From Gammaproteobacteria bacterium (GTDB lineage Bacteria; Pseudomonadota; Gammaproteobacteria; Pseudomonadales; JAUIET01): a stretch of 64,000 nt of DNA. The notes below the pieces were generated by a model. It did not search any database. It saw only the letters and a program-made list of their open reading frames with translations, and was not told where the DNA came from. The stretch is taken from positions 62,001 through 126,000 of the forward strand of contig JAUIET010000012.1 of NCBI GenBank assembly GCA_030429735.1. Direction: 5' to 3'. Positions 27,284 to 36,224 of the stretch are shown here, one piece after another. Position 1 is the first letter of the stretch; each line of letters begins with the position of its first letter. The position numbers were made by a program, and so were the translations under genes.

Positions 27284-28483
27284 ATGGCGACCTATACACT
27301 GAATCACCCTGAAAAAGGCCTGATTGAATACACCGATAAAAAGCGTTACCTGTGGATGTTGTCGTTGCTGACCCCGCTGTTTCCGATGCTGGGTATCGGT
27401 CTGTATTTTGCGCTGGGCTCGCAGTGGTGGTTGCTCACTCCATTAGCGTATAGCTACGTGTTGATGCCGTTCCTGGACTGGGCGATCGGTTCTGATGAAA
27501 ACAACCCGCCAGAAGAAATTGTTCCTCAGCTTGAGGAAGACCGTTACTACCGGATTCTGACCTGGGTTACCTCACCCATGCACTTTATCGTGCTGATTGC
27601 TATGGCCTGGTTTGTGGCCAGCCAGCCACTCAGCATCTGGTCGATTGTTGTGGTGGCGATCACCGCCGGAATGTACAGCGGTCTGGGCATCAACACCGCG
27701 CACGAGCTGGGCCATAAGAAAACAGCGTTTGAGAAATGGCTGGCCAAAATCGTACTTGCTGTTCCCGCATACGGTCACTTCTGTGTTGAGCACAATCGGG
27801 GGCACCACGTGGATGTGTCCACCCCGGAAGACCCCGCCAGTTCCAAAATGGGTGAGAATATCTACGCCTTTATGCTGCGCGAAGTACCGGGTGCGATGCG
27901 TCGTGGTTGGCTGGTAGAGAAAGCACGGCTGGAAGCGAAGGGCAAAAGCGTATGGTCGCTGGAAAATGAGATACTGCAATCCTATGCTATTACCGCAGTA
28001 TTACAGGGTGGTTTGATTATCGCTTTCGGCTGGATCATGGTGCCGTTCTTAATGATCCACAATGTATGGTCCTGGTTTCAGCTAACCAGTGCGAATTACA
28101 TTGAACATTATGGCTTGCTACGAGAAAAGGACGCGAACGGCCGCTATGAGCGCCCCAAACCGCACCATTCCTGGAACGCGAACTACATATGCTCCAACCT
28201 GGCTCTGTTTCACCTGGAACGGCATTCAGACCACCATGCAAACCCAACACGGCGCTACCAAAGCTTACGTAACTTCGACGACTTACCCGAGCTGCCGAAT
28301 GGTTACTACGGCATGTACCTGGTAGCCTACATTCCCTGGCTATGGTACAAGGTAATGGACAAGCGCGTACTGGATTTACCGCATATTCAGGGCGATTTGA
28401 ACAAGGTGAATATTCTACCGGCCAAGCGCGATGCGATTATTGCGAAGTATGGTGTGGATGATGCGGCAGCGCTGGCGGTATAG
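27284..28483 (+). CDS. alkB: Alkane 1-monooxygenase (membrane diiron)
   Basis: AlkB hydroxylates the terminal carbon of medium-chain alkanes, taking electrons from rubredoxin. The 399-residue integral membrane protein shows all the His boxes (HELGHKK, EHNRGHHVDVSTPEDPA, NYIEHYGLLR, LERHSDHHANPTRRYQSLR) and about six hydrophobic segments. ATG 27284 was chosen over ATG 27185 because it has AGAGG upstream and starts at the usual N-terminus. No rubredoxin gene is adjacent, so electron partners must be elsewhere. An AraC regulator is divergent. Confidence 0.95.
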   Translation: MATYTLNHPEKGLIEYTDKKRYLWMLSLLTPLFPMLGIGLYFALGSQWWLLTPLAYSYVLMPFLDWAIGSDENNPPEEIVPQLEEDRYYRILTWVTSPMHFIVLIAMAWFVASQPLSIWSIVVVAITAGMYSGLGINTAHELGHKKTAFEKWLAKIVLAVPAYGHFCVEHNRGHHVDVSTPEDPASSKMGENIYAFMLREVPGAMRRGWLVEKARLEAKGKSVWSLENEILQSYAITAVLQGGLIIAFGWIMVPFLMIHNVWSWFQLTSANYIEHYGLLREKDANGRYERPKPHHSWNANYICSNLALFHLERHSDHHANPTRRYQSLRNFDDLPELPNGYYGMYLVAYIPWLWYKVMDKRVLDLPHIQGDLNKVNILPAKRDAIIAKYGVDDAAALAV

Positions 28484-28485
28484 TT

Positions 28486-29370
28486 TTAAACGCTTGTCTT
28501 TAGCCACGCGACAATGTCCGCCACCCCTTTGTCGTGTTGTTCGGTCGGGCCCAGCACGCCGATAAAACCATGCGCGTAGCCGGGGTAGTCGGTGTGTTGA
28601 ACCTGACAGCCCGCCGCGCGCAATTGCTCAGCATACGCTACACCTTCGTCATGCAGCGGATCATTCTCAGCAGTTAACACAAACGCCGGGGGCAAATTGC
28701 TATGGTCAGCATGACAAGACGGTGTTGCCAGCGGATGCTCGGTCTGTCCCTGTTTTAATGCAGCGCTATCAGTCAGGTAACTATCCCAGAACCAGCGCAT
28801 TTGAGACGCAGACAGTGCATAGCCTTTGCCTTTGCTAATGTAGCTTTCCCGCCCTTTGCTGTAATGTTCGGTCACCGGGTAAATGAGCACCTGCCCCTTA
28901 ATGGCATCGCTGCCTTTGTCGCGCATTGCCAGCGCGACAACCGCGGCAAGATTGCCACCGGCGCTGTCACCGCATACGTATAGCTTATACGGGTCAGCGT
29001 TGATCGAAGCGGCGTTGTCGCGTACCCACTCAAACGCAGCGATTGCATCTTCAGCGGCTGTTGGGAAACGATGTTCAGGTGCCAGTCGATAGTCAACGGA
29101 GACGACCTGATAGCCGGTCTTGTCGGCCAAGTCTCGGCAGCACCCGTCGTAGGCGTTCAAACTGCCAATCACAAATCCGCCACCGTGGTAATAAACGATG
29201 GTGGGTTTTGGCGAATCACCTGGTGGGGTGTATACACGGGCAGTGATATTGGCGCCATGCACAGCAACGTTTATGTCTTCGCTGTTGATATGTTCTGCTT
29301 TATGCTTACGCCAAAACAATGGCAAAGCAAAGTCGAAACCTTTTCTGAATAAAACCGCCTTTAGCTTCAT
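28486..29370 (-). CDS. HSL-family alpha/beta hydrolase (esterase)
   Basis: The 294-residue esterase belongs to the hormone-sensitive-lipase group: oxyanion motif YHGGGFVIGS, nucleophile elbow GDSAGGN (Ser), VDYRLAPEHRFP, the Asp in ENDPLHDEG and the His in YAHGF. No signal peptide is seen, so it is likely cytoplasmic. Expected substrates are short or medium acyl esters. It is convergent with alkB, 2 bp apart. An acyl-ester role in hydrocarbon use would fit but is not shown. Confidence 0.88.
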   Translation of the reverse strand: MKLKAVLFRKGFDFALPLFWRKHKAEHINSEDINVAVHGANITARVYTPPGDSPKPTIVYYHGGGFVIGSLNAYDGCCRDLADKTGYQVVSVDYRLAPEHRFPTAAEDAIAAFEWVRDNAASINADPYKLYVCGDSAGGNLAAVVALAMRDKGSDAIKGQVLIYPVTEHYSKGRESYISKGKGYALSASQMRWFWDSYLTDSAALKQGQTEHPLATPSCHADHSNLPPAFVLTAENDPLHDEGVAYAEQLRAAGCQVQHTDYPGYAHGFIGVLGPTEQHDKGVADIVAWLKTSV

Positions 29371-29497
29371 GGATTGTGTCTTTCCTCACTGCTGCCTATA
29401 CGCGTGAGAATGCTGCTAAGAGTGTCAGATTGCAAGTAGTTCGGCTATTCGTCAGTTCCAGCTTAGCCGTACAAATCAACTAAGCCTTACAAATCAA

Positions 29498-30151
29498 CTA
29501 GGCCTTTCTGAATACGGCGGCGTAACCCTGGTCATCGGCGTGATCATCACCGGCTTTCGCGTAATACCGGATGCGAACAAATTCCAGTGGCGTGATGTAT
29601 CCATCGGCTTGTAAAGCAGCGAAAGCGGAACCGAAGTGGTATGTATCAAATGCTGTGCCATTCACGCCAATTACAAACAAGGCATTTAGTTGGGCCATGC
29701 GTAACAGCTCGTACAAGGCATCGGGTCCAACATGACCGTGGGTGAAGGTGCCCGCACTGATCACACCACTATAGTAGTTATCAGGCATGTCGATTGGTTT
29801 TGTCAGATCGGCTTCGAACAAGCGATGGTATATGTCCTTCTCTTTGCTGACCTCAAGCATTGCCGGAGAGATATCTATACCATCAATAATCAGATCAGGA
29901 TCAACATCGGGGTGTTCGAGCAACGCAGCGGCTACAAGCCCGGTACCTGCACCAACATCCAAAACGGGTGTGTCGCTGTTGTTGGCATTGCGAATGTAAA
30001 CATCGGCAATTAGCTGCGGGTATTGATAGCCACGACGGTCGGCAAATTCACTGTCGTAAGTATCTGCCCATTGGTGATACAGGGCGAGGTTGTCGTCTGG
30101 CGTTTTTACGGCGTAGGCCTCTTCCAACCCAAGGTTTTCTTTTTTATTCAT
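29498..30151 (-). CDS. Class I SAM-dependent methyltransferase-like protein
   Basis: The 217-residue protein has the motif I signature VLDVGAGTGLVAAALL and a following acidic stretch (IIDGIDISPAML), so it should bind S-adenosylmethionine. Residues 20-45 (YHQWADTYDSEF) match small-molecule methyltransferases of the Williams-Beuren type. The acceptor cannot be named. It is divergent from the TauE-like gene, with 146 bp between them that contain a TATAAT at 30200-30205 but no clear -35 box. Confidence 0.78.
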   Translation of the reverse strand: MNKKENLGLEEAYAVKTPDDNLALYHQWADTYDSEFADRRGYQYPQLIADVYIRNANNSDTPVLDVGAGTGLVAAALLEHPDVDPDLIIDGIDISPAMLEVSKEKDIYHRLFEADLTKPIDMPDNYYSGVISAGTFTHGHVGPDALYELLRMAQLNALFVIGVNGTAFDTYHFGSAFAALQADGYITPLEFVRIRYYAKAGDDHADDQGYAAVFRKA

Positions 30152-30297
30152 TCGATAGTGCCAGTTAGTTTGTCGGCACAGTGTGCCTCTTTTGATTCGT
30201 ATAATTCAAGTATACTGGTTGTTGACGTATGCGATATCTACGTATTGTTTGATCATGTGCTGCTTACCCCGCCCTCAACCCGACCAAGGATTTACCC

Positions 30298-31050
30298 ATC
30301 GAACTCTTTAGTTACACGCTGGAATTAATCGATTTACTAATTCTGTTACTCGCTGGTTTGTTGATTGGAATGGCAAAGACCGGTGTGAATGGCTTGGGTA
30401 TGATGGCTATGCCTTTGGTTGCGATCGCATTTGGTGGTAAGCAATCCACTGGCGTATTGCTGATCGTAATTATCTTCGCTGATCTGTTTGCGGTGTGGTT
30501 TTATAACCGGCACGCAAATTGGCAGTTGTTGAGAAAGCTGCTGCCGCTGGCATTTGTTGGAATTTTTCTGGGCACCTACGTGGGTGATCGAATAGATGAT
30601 CACACCTTTCGCTTGATCATGGCGGCCACAATCTTCATCAGCCTGGGCATTATGGTGTGGCGTGAGCGAGGAGAACAGCCGATTCCAACGTCCCCCTGGT
30701 TTGTTATTCTGATTGGATTGGCAGGCGGTTTTACAACAATGGTTGGCAATCTCGCCGGCTCGATCATGGCTTTATATCTGCTGGCCATGCGCTTACCCAA
30801 AAACGAATTCATAGGCACAGCCGCCTGGTTCTTTTTGGTGGTGAACGTGGTTAAGGTGCCGTTCCATGTTGTTGTGTGGGAAACGATAACAATCAACAGC
30901 ACCTTGCTAAGTGCGCTTGCATTCCCGGCCGTGGCAATAGGCGCCTTTGTCGGCTTGAAGGTTGTTAAAAAAATTCCGGAGCAGAGCTACCGCTACTTTG
31001 TGATTGTCATGACTGGCTTGTCAGCGCTCAGCATGATCATTTTTGCGTAA
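30298..31050 (+). CDS. TauE/SafE-family membrane exporter, apparent ATC start
   Basis: The family exports sulphite, sulphoacetate or similar anions. The protein has eight likely membrane segments, with the N-terminal family motif LLIGMAKTGVNGLGM and a matching second-half segment (GGFTTMVGNLAGSIMALYL). The frame is open well upstream of the first TTG (30358), and the homologous N-terminus begins at codon 30298 (then ELFSYTLELIDLLI). That codon is ATC, preceded by AAGGA seven bases earlier. I annotate from 30298 (250 residues). A TTG start would cut off most of the first helix. Confidence 0.75.
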   Translation: MELFSYTLELIDLLILLLAGLLIGMAKTGVNGLGMMAMPLVAIAFGGKQSTGVLLIVIIFADLFAVWFYNRHANWQLLRKLLPLAFVGIFLGTYVGDRIDDHTFRLIMAATIFISLGIMVWRERGEQPIPTSPWFVILIGLAGGFTTMVGNLAGSIMALYLLAMRLPKNEFIGTAAWFFLVVNVVKVPFHVVVWETITINSTLLSALAFPAVAIGAFVGLKVVKKIPEQSYRYFVIVMTGLSALSMIIFA

Positions 31051-31057
31051 CTTTCGC

Positions 31058-31477
31058 TCAGGCCCAGCCCAATTCCCGCATAGCCCAGGGCGCATTCCAG
31101 ATCTTGATCATCTTCTGCACCTGGTCGTTTTCATCCATAGTAATCGAATAGACGTAATGCGAATGTGTTTCCTTGCCAGTGGGTGGCACAGGGCCGCCTT
31201 CGCCGGTGTGCTTCGCATTATAGGTGCCGAAGAATAAAGCCGTTCGGGTGCTTTCGTCATAGCTTGAGGCATTGAGATCGTAATAAGCGCCGGGTGCGGT
31301 CACGGTGCCAAAAGCAGCCATCCATTCACAGTATTCTTCTATCGTGGTCATCTCCGCGATGGGCTCGCTCTGCGCGCTGAAGCTCGAGTTTGCCGCAACG
31401 TATTGCTTACAGCCGGCCCAGCCCTTGGCCGTTTCACATGCGACAAAAAAGGCCTTTGCATTATCGAAAGCAGACAT
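31058..31477 (-). CDS. NTF2-like / SnoaL-like protein
   Basis: This is a 139-residue single-domain protein with an alpha-helical start (FDNAKAFFVACETAKGW) and a four-strand half-barrel (YYDLNASSYDESTRTALFFG; HSHYVYSITMDENDQVQKMI). The pattern matches the NTF2-like superfamily used by SnoaL cyclases, isomerases and binding proteins. It ends 8 bp from the convergent TauE-like gene and lies 1 bp downstream of the GST gene on the same strand, so the two may be co-transcribed. No catalytic residue can be assigned. Confidence 0.65.
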   Translation of the reverse strand: MSAFDNAKAFFVACETAKGWAGCKQYVAANSSFSAQSEPIAEMTTIEEYCEWMAAFGTVTAPGAYYDLNASSYDESTRTALFFGTYNAKHTGEGGPVPPTGKETHSHYVYSITMDENDQVQKMIKIWNAPWAMRELGWA

Positions 31478-31478
31478 G

Positions 31479-32084
31479 TCAGTCCCCCGAGGTCATTGCT
31501 ATGTAATTTGGTTCAGCTTGAATTCGACTAAGCCATGATTGTATTGCCGGGTAGGTGGCAAGATCAAAACCGCCTTCGTCGGCGACATGAGTGTAACCAT
31601 ACAATGAAACATCAGCTACTGATAGTTGATCCCCTACTAAATAGGGGCTTTGTTTAAGTTGTGCCTCCATAATGCCAAGCGCCTTGTGACCACCCGGCTG
31701 CTTCGCCTCGTATTCTGTCTTACGTGCCTGTGGCATGCCTTGATACTTTGCAATAAACCGGGCAACGGCAATGTAGGGTTCGTGGCTGTACTGCTCGAAA
31801 AATTGCCATTCCAGTGTTTTAGCGCGAGCGAATGCGTCTTCGGGAATCAGTGCGCTGTCGCGCGCAAGATAGTTGACAATCGCATTTGATTCGCTCAGGC
31901 AGCGGCCATCGTCCAGTTCCAACAAAGGCACTTTGCCGTTTGGGTTTTTCTGCAGAAACTCGGTTGTGGTCGTTTCATTATTCATTATGTCGACAGACAC
32001 CCATTCGTGCTCAATATCAAGCAATGCTGCAGTGAGTGCGATTTTGTAGCAATTGCCAGACTTCATGTCGCCGTATACTTTCAT
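31479..32084 (-). CDS. Glutathione S-transferase
   Basis: The 201-residue protein has the thioredoxin-like N-terminal domain (KVYGDMKSGNCYKIALTAAL, NPNGKVPLLELDDG, LSESNAIVNYLA) and the all-helical C-terminal domain (YLVGDQLSVADVSLYGY). The SESNAI segment contacts the glutathione gamma-glutamyl group. The Ser or Cys near residues 10-13 (SGNC) suggests a beta- or theta-like class. It follows the hydrolase gene at 32100 on the same strand. Confidence 0.88.
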   Translation of the reverse strand: MKVYGDMKSGNCYKIALTAALLDIEHEWVSVDIMNNETTTTEFLQKNPNGKVPLLELDDGRCLSESNAIVNYLARDSALIPEDAFARAKTLEWQFFEQYSHEPYIAVARFIAKYQGMPQARKTEYEAKQPGGHKALGIMEAQLKQSPYLVGDQLSVADVSLYGYTHVADEGGFDLATYPAIQSWLSRIQAEPNYIAMTSGD

Positions 32085-32099
32085 AAGGTACCCCTTTGC

Positions 32100-33026
32100 T
32101 TACTTGCATTCTCTGGTCAACCAGTCGATGACAGACCGCTGCACTAAAATGCGTGTGCTCGAAAATGAATGATCGCCAGGCAGCACCAAATGTTGTAGTT
32201 GTAGCCCTGGCTCCTTTTTAAACGCCGCCACCATTCGATCTTGAACCGCTGGCGGTACAACACGGTCGCTTTCTCCGGCAATGAGTAATACAGATTTGCC
32301 GCGAAGTTGTGCGCCATAGTTACGTACATCAAATGCGTCTGCGTTTGCGTTAATTTCAGTTACGGCCTGCTCGCCACTAAAGCCATTTAGCATCATCAGT
32401 TGATTTGTGTACGCTTTAAAACTGCTTAACTGACGCTCATCTCTGGAAGCGTATTCGCCCAGGTTTGCAGCGGCAAGCCCTGCAACGCAGCTAATCTCGC
32501 TATCGAGTGAGGCTGATCGAAGGGCAGCAAAGCCTCCCATAGAGTGGCCTATGATGCTGAGTCTACCTGTGTCTACTCTCAGCGAAGAATCACTCTCGCG
32601 CAGAAACTTCAATACGTTTGCAACGTCGTCAGACAAGGTTGTTAGTGAATAGCGCCCTTCACTGCCCCAGGCACCGCGGTAATGAAAAAACAAAACGTTA
32701 AACCCTGCGCGGCGAATGGATTGAGCAAGATCCAGATTTTTCTCATTACCCGGATAACCATGGAGTAACACCACCGTCGGGTGTGGCCCGCCACCATTTG
32801 CGCCCAGTATAAAGCCACTGAGTTTCGCGCCGTCACTTGGGATAAACAGCTCCTGGATGAACGGGGGATGCTCGGAATCAATCAACACTGTGTCCATGGT
32901 AACCGGATCATATGTCGCGTTTTCCGTTGCTGTCATAGCGCGGTGTGGCGTGGTACCTGAGCAAGCAGCCAGCAATAGCAAGCTGCTGAGAATCAAACCT
33001 GCTGTCTTATAAGTATTTGTAATCAT
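32100..33026 (-). CDS. Alpha/beta hydrolase lipoprotein
   Basis: The 308-residue protein (ATG 33026) starts with a lipoprotein signal (SLLLLAACSG, lipobox Cys about residue 22). A dienelactone-hydrolase/BAAT-like alpha/beta hydrolase follows: VLLHGYPGN, nucleophile elbow IGHSMGGFA (Ser), Asp near ESDRVVPP and His in GDHSF. It should be anchored in the envelope. An upstream start at 33062 would disrupt the signal peptide. The substrate is unknown. Confidence 0.85.
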   Translation of the reverse strand: MITNTYKTAGLILSSLLLLAACSGTTPHRAMTATENATYDPVTMDTVLIDSEHPPFIQELFIPSDGAKLSGFILGANGGGPHPTVVLLHGYPGNEKNLDLAQSIRRAGFNVLFFHYRGAWGSEGRYSLTTLSDDVANVLKFLRESDSSLRVDTGRLSIIGHSMGGFAALRSASLDSEISCVAGLAAANLGEYASRDERQLSSFKAYTNQLMMLNGFSGEQAVTEINANADAFDVRNYGAQLRGKSVLLIAGESDRVVPPAVQDRMVAAFKKEPGLQLQHLVLPGDHSFSSTRILVQRSVIDWLTRECK

Positions 33027-33176
33027 TTTGATATCAATCTCCTTTTGCCAAGCCCTTTGCAATGCGGCAAAGAGAAGTCAATTCGGTGCTACACGGTACG
33101 CTCAACTTTGTTCAATTCTCTTTTCTATCGGTGTAACATTGCGGCTGCATACAACAAAAAAGTGCAGGTGTAAAAA

Positions 33177-34805
33177 ATGATTGACGGCCATATGCAACAG
33201 CAGGGCTTTAACCTGATCAGTATTCTACAGCATGCTGCAAATGCACACGGAGATACTGAGGTTATCACCAATAGTGTGGAAGGTGGCCGGCACAGCATAA
33301 GTTACAAGGCGATGTACAGGCGCACAGCGCAGCTGGCCAACGCCTTGCAAGAACTGGGCATGAAGCAAGGCGACAGAATTGGCACTATGGCCTGGAATAC
33401 CTGGCGGCATTTGGAGTGCTGGTACGCGATAGGTGGTTCTGGCGCGGTATGTCATACCCTCAACCCAAGATTATTCGCAGATCAAATCGACTTTATCGTT
33501 AACCACGCGGAAGATCGATTCTTGTTTGTTGACATCAGTTTCGTGCCGGTTATCGCCGCAGTGATCGACCGCCTGCCTACGCTTGAGTGCGTTGTAGTTA
33601 TGACCGACGCCGAGCACATGCCGGATACTTCAACATTAACCGTGCCTGTTCATTGCTATGAAGATCTTATCGCTAATCGCGCGTCAGAATTTCAGTGGCC
33701 TGACATTGACGAAAACGGCGCCTCGTCTCTGTGTTATACCTCTGGAACAACAGGCAACCCCAAAGGCGTGATGTACTCACACAGAAGTAACGTCATTCAC
33801 TCGCTGGCTACCTGCGGGTCGGATTTGTTCAACCTGACTGCCAGAGATACCTGCCTGATGATCGTGCCGATGTTTCATGCCAACAGTTGGGGGTTGGCGT
33901 TTAGCGCACCAATGATTGGCAGCAAGCTGGTGCTGCCTGGCCCACACATGGACGGCGCGAGTATTCACAGTTTGATCACCGAGGAGCAATGCACAACATC
34001 GGCGGCTGTACCAACAGTATGGACCGGTCTGCTCGATTATATGGACGCGGAAGGAAAAAGTATTCCCAGTTTGAAAGAGACGGTTATCGGTGGTTCGGCT
34101 GTGCCAAGATCGATGATCGAAAAATTCGACAAAACCTACGGTGTGGACGTGATACACGCCTGGGGTATGACCGAAATGAGCCCGCTGGGCACCATGAACC
34201 GGCCGCTGGCGTTTATGAGCTCGCTCACTGATGCAGAGCGTATGGATATACGCTGCAAGCAAGGGCGTGCACCCTATGGTGTTGAATTAAAAATTGTTGA
34301 CGATGACGGTAATCGCTTGCCGCACGACGGTGACGCGTTTGGTCGCTTGCTGGTGCGTGGTCACTGGGTGATTGAGCGTTACTACAAACAGGAAGAAAGC
34401 GCACTCGATGCAGACGGCTGGTTCGACACGGGTGATGTCGCCAATATTGATCAGTACGGTTTTATGCAAATTACCGACCGCTCGAAAGACATTATCAAAT
34501 CCGGTGGTGAGTGGATATCGTCGGTTGATATCGAAAACACAGCCATGGGGCACCCCGAACTTCAAATTGCGGCGTGCATCGGCGTAAAGCACGCCAAGTG
34601 GGAAGAGAGACCGCTGTTATTGGCGGTTAAAAAGCCCGGTTGCAATCCGGAAAAACAAAATGTGTTAGACCATATTGCAGCTGAGTTTGCGAAATGGCAG
34701 GTGCCCGACGATGTGGTCTTTATTGACGATATGCCGCTAACGGCAACTGGCAAAATTGACAAGAAACCATTGAGAGCAGAATTCGAAAATTATTATCTGC
34801 AGTAA
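33177..34805 (+). CDS. Fatty-acyl-CoA synthetase (AMP-binding)
   Basis: This enzyme activates carboxylates to acyl-CoA through acyl-AMP. The 542-residue product has the P-loop [18 protein letters not shown], the linker motif [15 protein letters not shown], the A8 motif [15 protein letters not shown] and the catalytic Lys near TATGKIDKK. It is most like medium/long-chain fatty-acid ligases of the FadK/AlkK type. It may feed alkane-derived fatty acids from the nearby AlkB into beta-oxidation. It is divergent from the lipoprotein gene. Confidence 0.92.
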   Translation: MIDGHMQQQGFNLISILQHAANAHGDTEVITNSVEGGRHSISYKAMYRRTAQLANALQELGMKQGDRIGTMAWNTWRHLECWYAIGGSGAVCHTLNPRLFADQIDFIVNHAEDRFLFVDISFVPVIAAVIDRLPTLECVVVMTDAEHMPDTSTLTVPVHCYEDLIANRASEFQWPDIDENGASSLCYTSGTTGNPKGVMYSHRSNVIHSLATCGSDLFNLTARDTCLMIVPMFHANSWGLAFSAPMIGSKLVLPGPHMDGASIHSLITEEQCTTSAAVPTVWTGLLDYMDAEGKSIPSLKETVIGGSAVPRSMIEKFDKTYGVDVIHAWGMTEMSPLGTMNRPLAFMSSLTDAERMDIRCKQGRAPYGVELKIVDDDGNRLPHDGDAFGRLLVRGHWVIERYYKQEESALDADGWFDTGDVANIDQYGFMQITDRSKDIIKSGGEWISSVDIENTAMGHPELQIAACIGVKHAKWEERPLLLAVKKPGCNPEKQNVLDHIAAEFAKWQVPDDVVFIDDMPLTATGKIDKKPLRAEFENYYLQ

Positions 34806-34899
34806 CTCACGCAGTGTGACTCCGCGTACCGCGCATACACGCTGTGGTCATGTGCTAAGATCCGTCGTACCATGACACATCAATAAAAAAGGAGTCATT

Positions 34900-35298
34900 A
34901 TGAAATTCTCAGGTGGATGTTATTGCGGAGAAATTCGCTATGAAGTGGATGGGGAACCCATTCTAAAAGGCCAGTGTCATTGCCGTGAATGCCAGTACAT
35001 ATCTGGTGGTTCGCCGAATGTGATTCTCGCCTTGTCTGAAGACAGCTTGAAATACACCAAGGGCCAGCCAAAGCAGTTTCAACGTACTGATATTGACAAT
35101 GCAGTGGTGCGGGAATTTTGTGGTGATTGCGGCACTCCGATTACCAGTCTTGCTGGCGGTATGACCATTCTAAAGGTGGGCAGCATGGACGATGTGTCTC
35201 AATATGGTACGCCGGAGATGGCGATATTCTGCGTGGATAAGCAAGCGTTCCATCATGTGCCCGAAGGTATTCCGGCGTTTGAACGCATGCCGGAGTAG
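34900..35298 (+). CDS. GFA-domain zinc protein
   Basis: The 132-residue protein has the GFA (Gfa-like, CENP-V/Mss4-type) zinc fold: FSGGCYCGEIRYEV, KGQCHCRECQ and CGDCGTPI give the expected Cys clusters. The family includes a proposed glutathione-dependent formaldehyde-activating enzyme, but most members are of unknown role. AAAGGAG precedes the ATG at good spacing. It stands alone between the ligase and the SDR. Confidence 0.88.
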   Translation: MKFSGGCYCGEIRYEVDGEPILKGQCHCRECQYISGGSPNVILALSEDSLKYTKGQPKQFQRTDIDNAVVREFCGDCGTPITSLAGGMTILKVGSMDDVSQYGTPEMAIFCVDKQAFHHVPEGIPAFERMPE

Positions 35299-35400
35299 TT
35301 TTCGAGCTGAGCGCTGTGCCGGTCAGGCAGGTACTGAAGTACGCAATGAATAGCAATGGTGACCTTCTGACGATGATGGGCGGCAAGGTTGTGTACCAGC

Positions 35401-36189
35401 GTGAGCAATAGCGTACCATTATTGCTGGATTTCGCCGACCGTGTTGTGTTGGTGACCGGCGGTGCCAGCGGTATAGGAAAAGCGGCAGCGCAACAGTTGG
35501 CGCAGCGCGGGGCGAGTGTTGCCATTGCTGATATCAATCGGCAAGCTGCTGCTGATGTTGCGCAAATGCTTCGAGAGCAAAATCTCAATGCCGGGAGTTA
35601 TTTCCTGGACGTAGCCGATGAAGATTCGGTAGAGCAACTTATCGCGAGTGTGGTGCGGGATTTCGGAGACTTGCACGCAGCCATTAACAGCGCTGGAATC
35701 GCGGACCTGCCGGACACGCTGATTGAAATGTCTCTGGAAAAATACGAGCGCATGATTCGTATTAATCAAACCTCAATTTTTCTTTGCCTGAAGCATGAGC
35801 TACGCCATTTTATGAGCAAGAGTGGTGAACAGCGTGCTGGTCGTTCAATAGTGAATCTGTCATCCGGAGCCGCCTTTGTTCCTGCACCTGGCCAGGTGCA
35901 TTACACTGCTGCAAAACACGCTGTAGTTGGTATGACGCATTACGCCGCCAGCGAATATGCCAAAGAGGGTGTTCGAATCAACTCGGTCTGCCCAGGGCTT
36001 ACTGATACGCCGATGCCGGCTGCTGCTGTGCCAAGAGAGATGTTACTGGCAATGGCCAAGTCCAGCCCGGCCGGCCGCCTGGGTACGGCTGAAGAAGTTG
36101 CCGCCGCCTGTGTCTGGTTGGTGTCAGATCAAGCAACCTGGGTGAACGGGCAAAGTATAGTTGTTGATGGCGGCCAGTTGTTTCACTAG
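35401..36189 (+). CDS. SDR-family oxidoreductase
   Basis: The 262-residue classical SDR has VLVTGGASGIGKAAA (cofactor loop), DINRQ (acidic end of beta-2, favouring NAD), INSAGI, catalytic Ser in NLSSGAAF and YTAAKHAV (Tyr and Lys), and PGLTDTPM. I set the start at GTG 35401; a TTG at 35389 is the alternative and adds four residues. The substrate is unknown. Confidence 0.87.
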   Translation: MSNSVPLLLDFADRVVLVTGGASGIGKAAAQQLAQRGASVAIADINRQAAADVAQMLREQNLNAGSYFLDVADEDSVEQLIASVVRDFGDLHAAINSAGIADLPDTLIEMSLEKYERMIRINQTSIFLCLKHELRHFMSKSGEQRAGRSIVNLSSGAAFVPAPGQVHYTAAKHAVVGMTHYAASEYAKEGVRINSVCPGLTDTPMPAAAVPREMLLAMAKSSPAGRLGTAEEVAAACVWLVSDQATWVNGQSIVVDGGQLFH

Positions 36190-36224
36190 CCAGCTAGCTG
36201 CGTCGCGGGTTTCGCCACGATTGG

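Noticed and set aside
30170-30250. Sigma70 promoter for the TauE-like gene
   Set aside because: TATAAT at 30200 has no -35 box at suitable distance, and TTGACG at 30222 has only a poor -10 at 15 bp, so neither was annotated.
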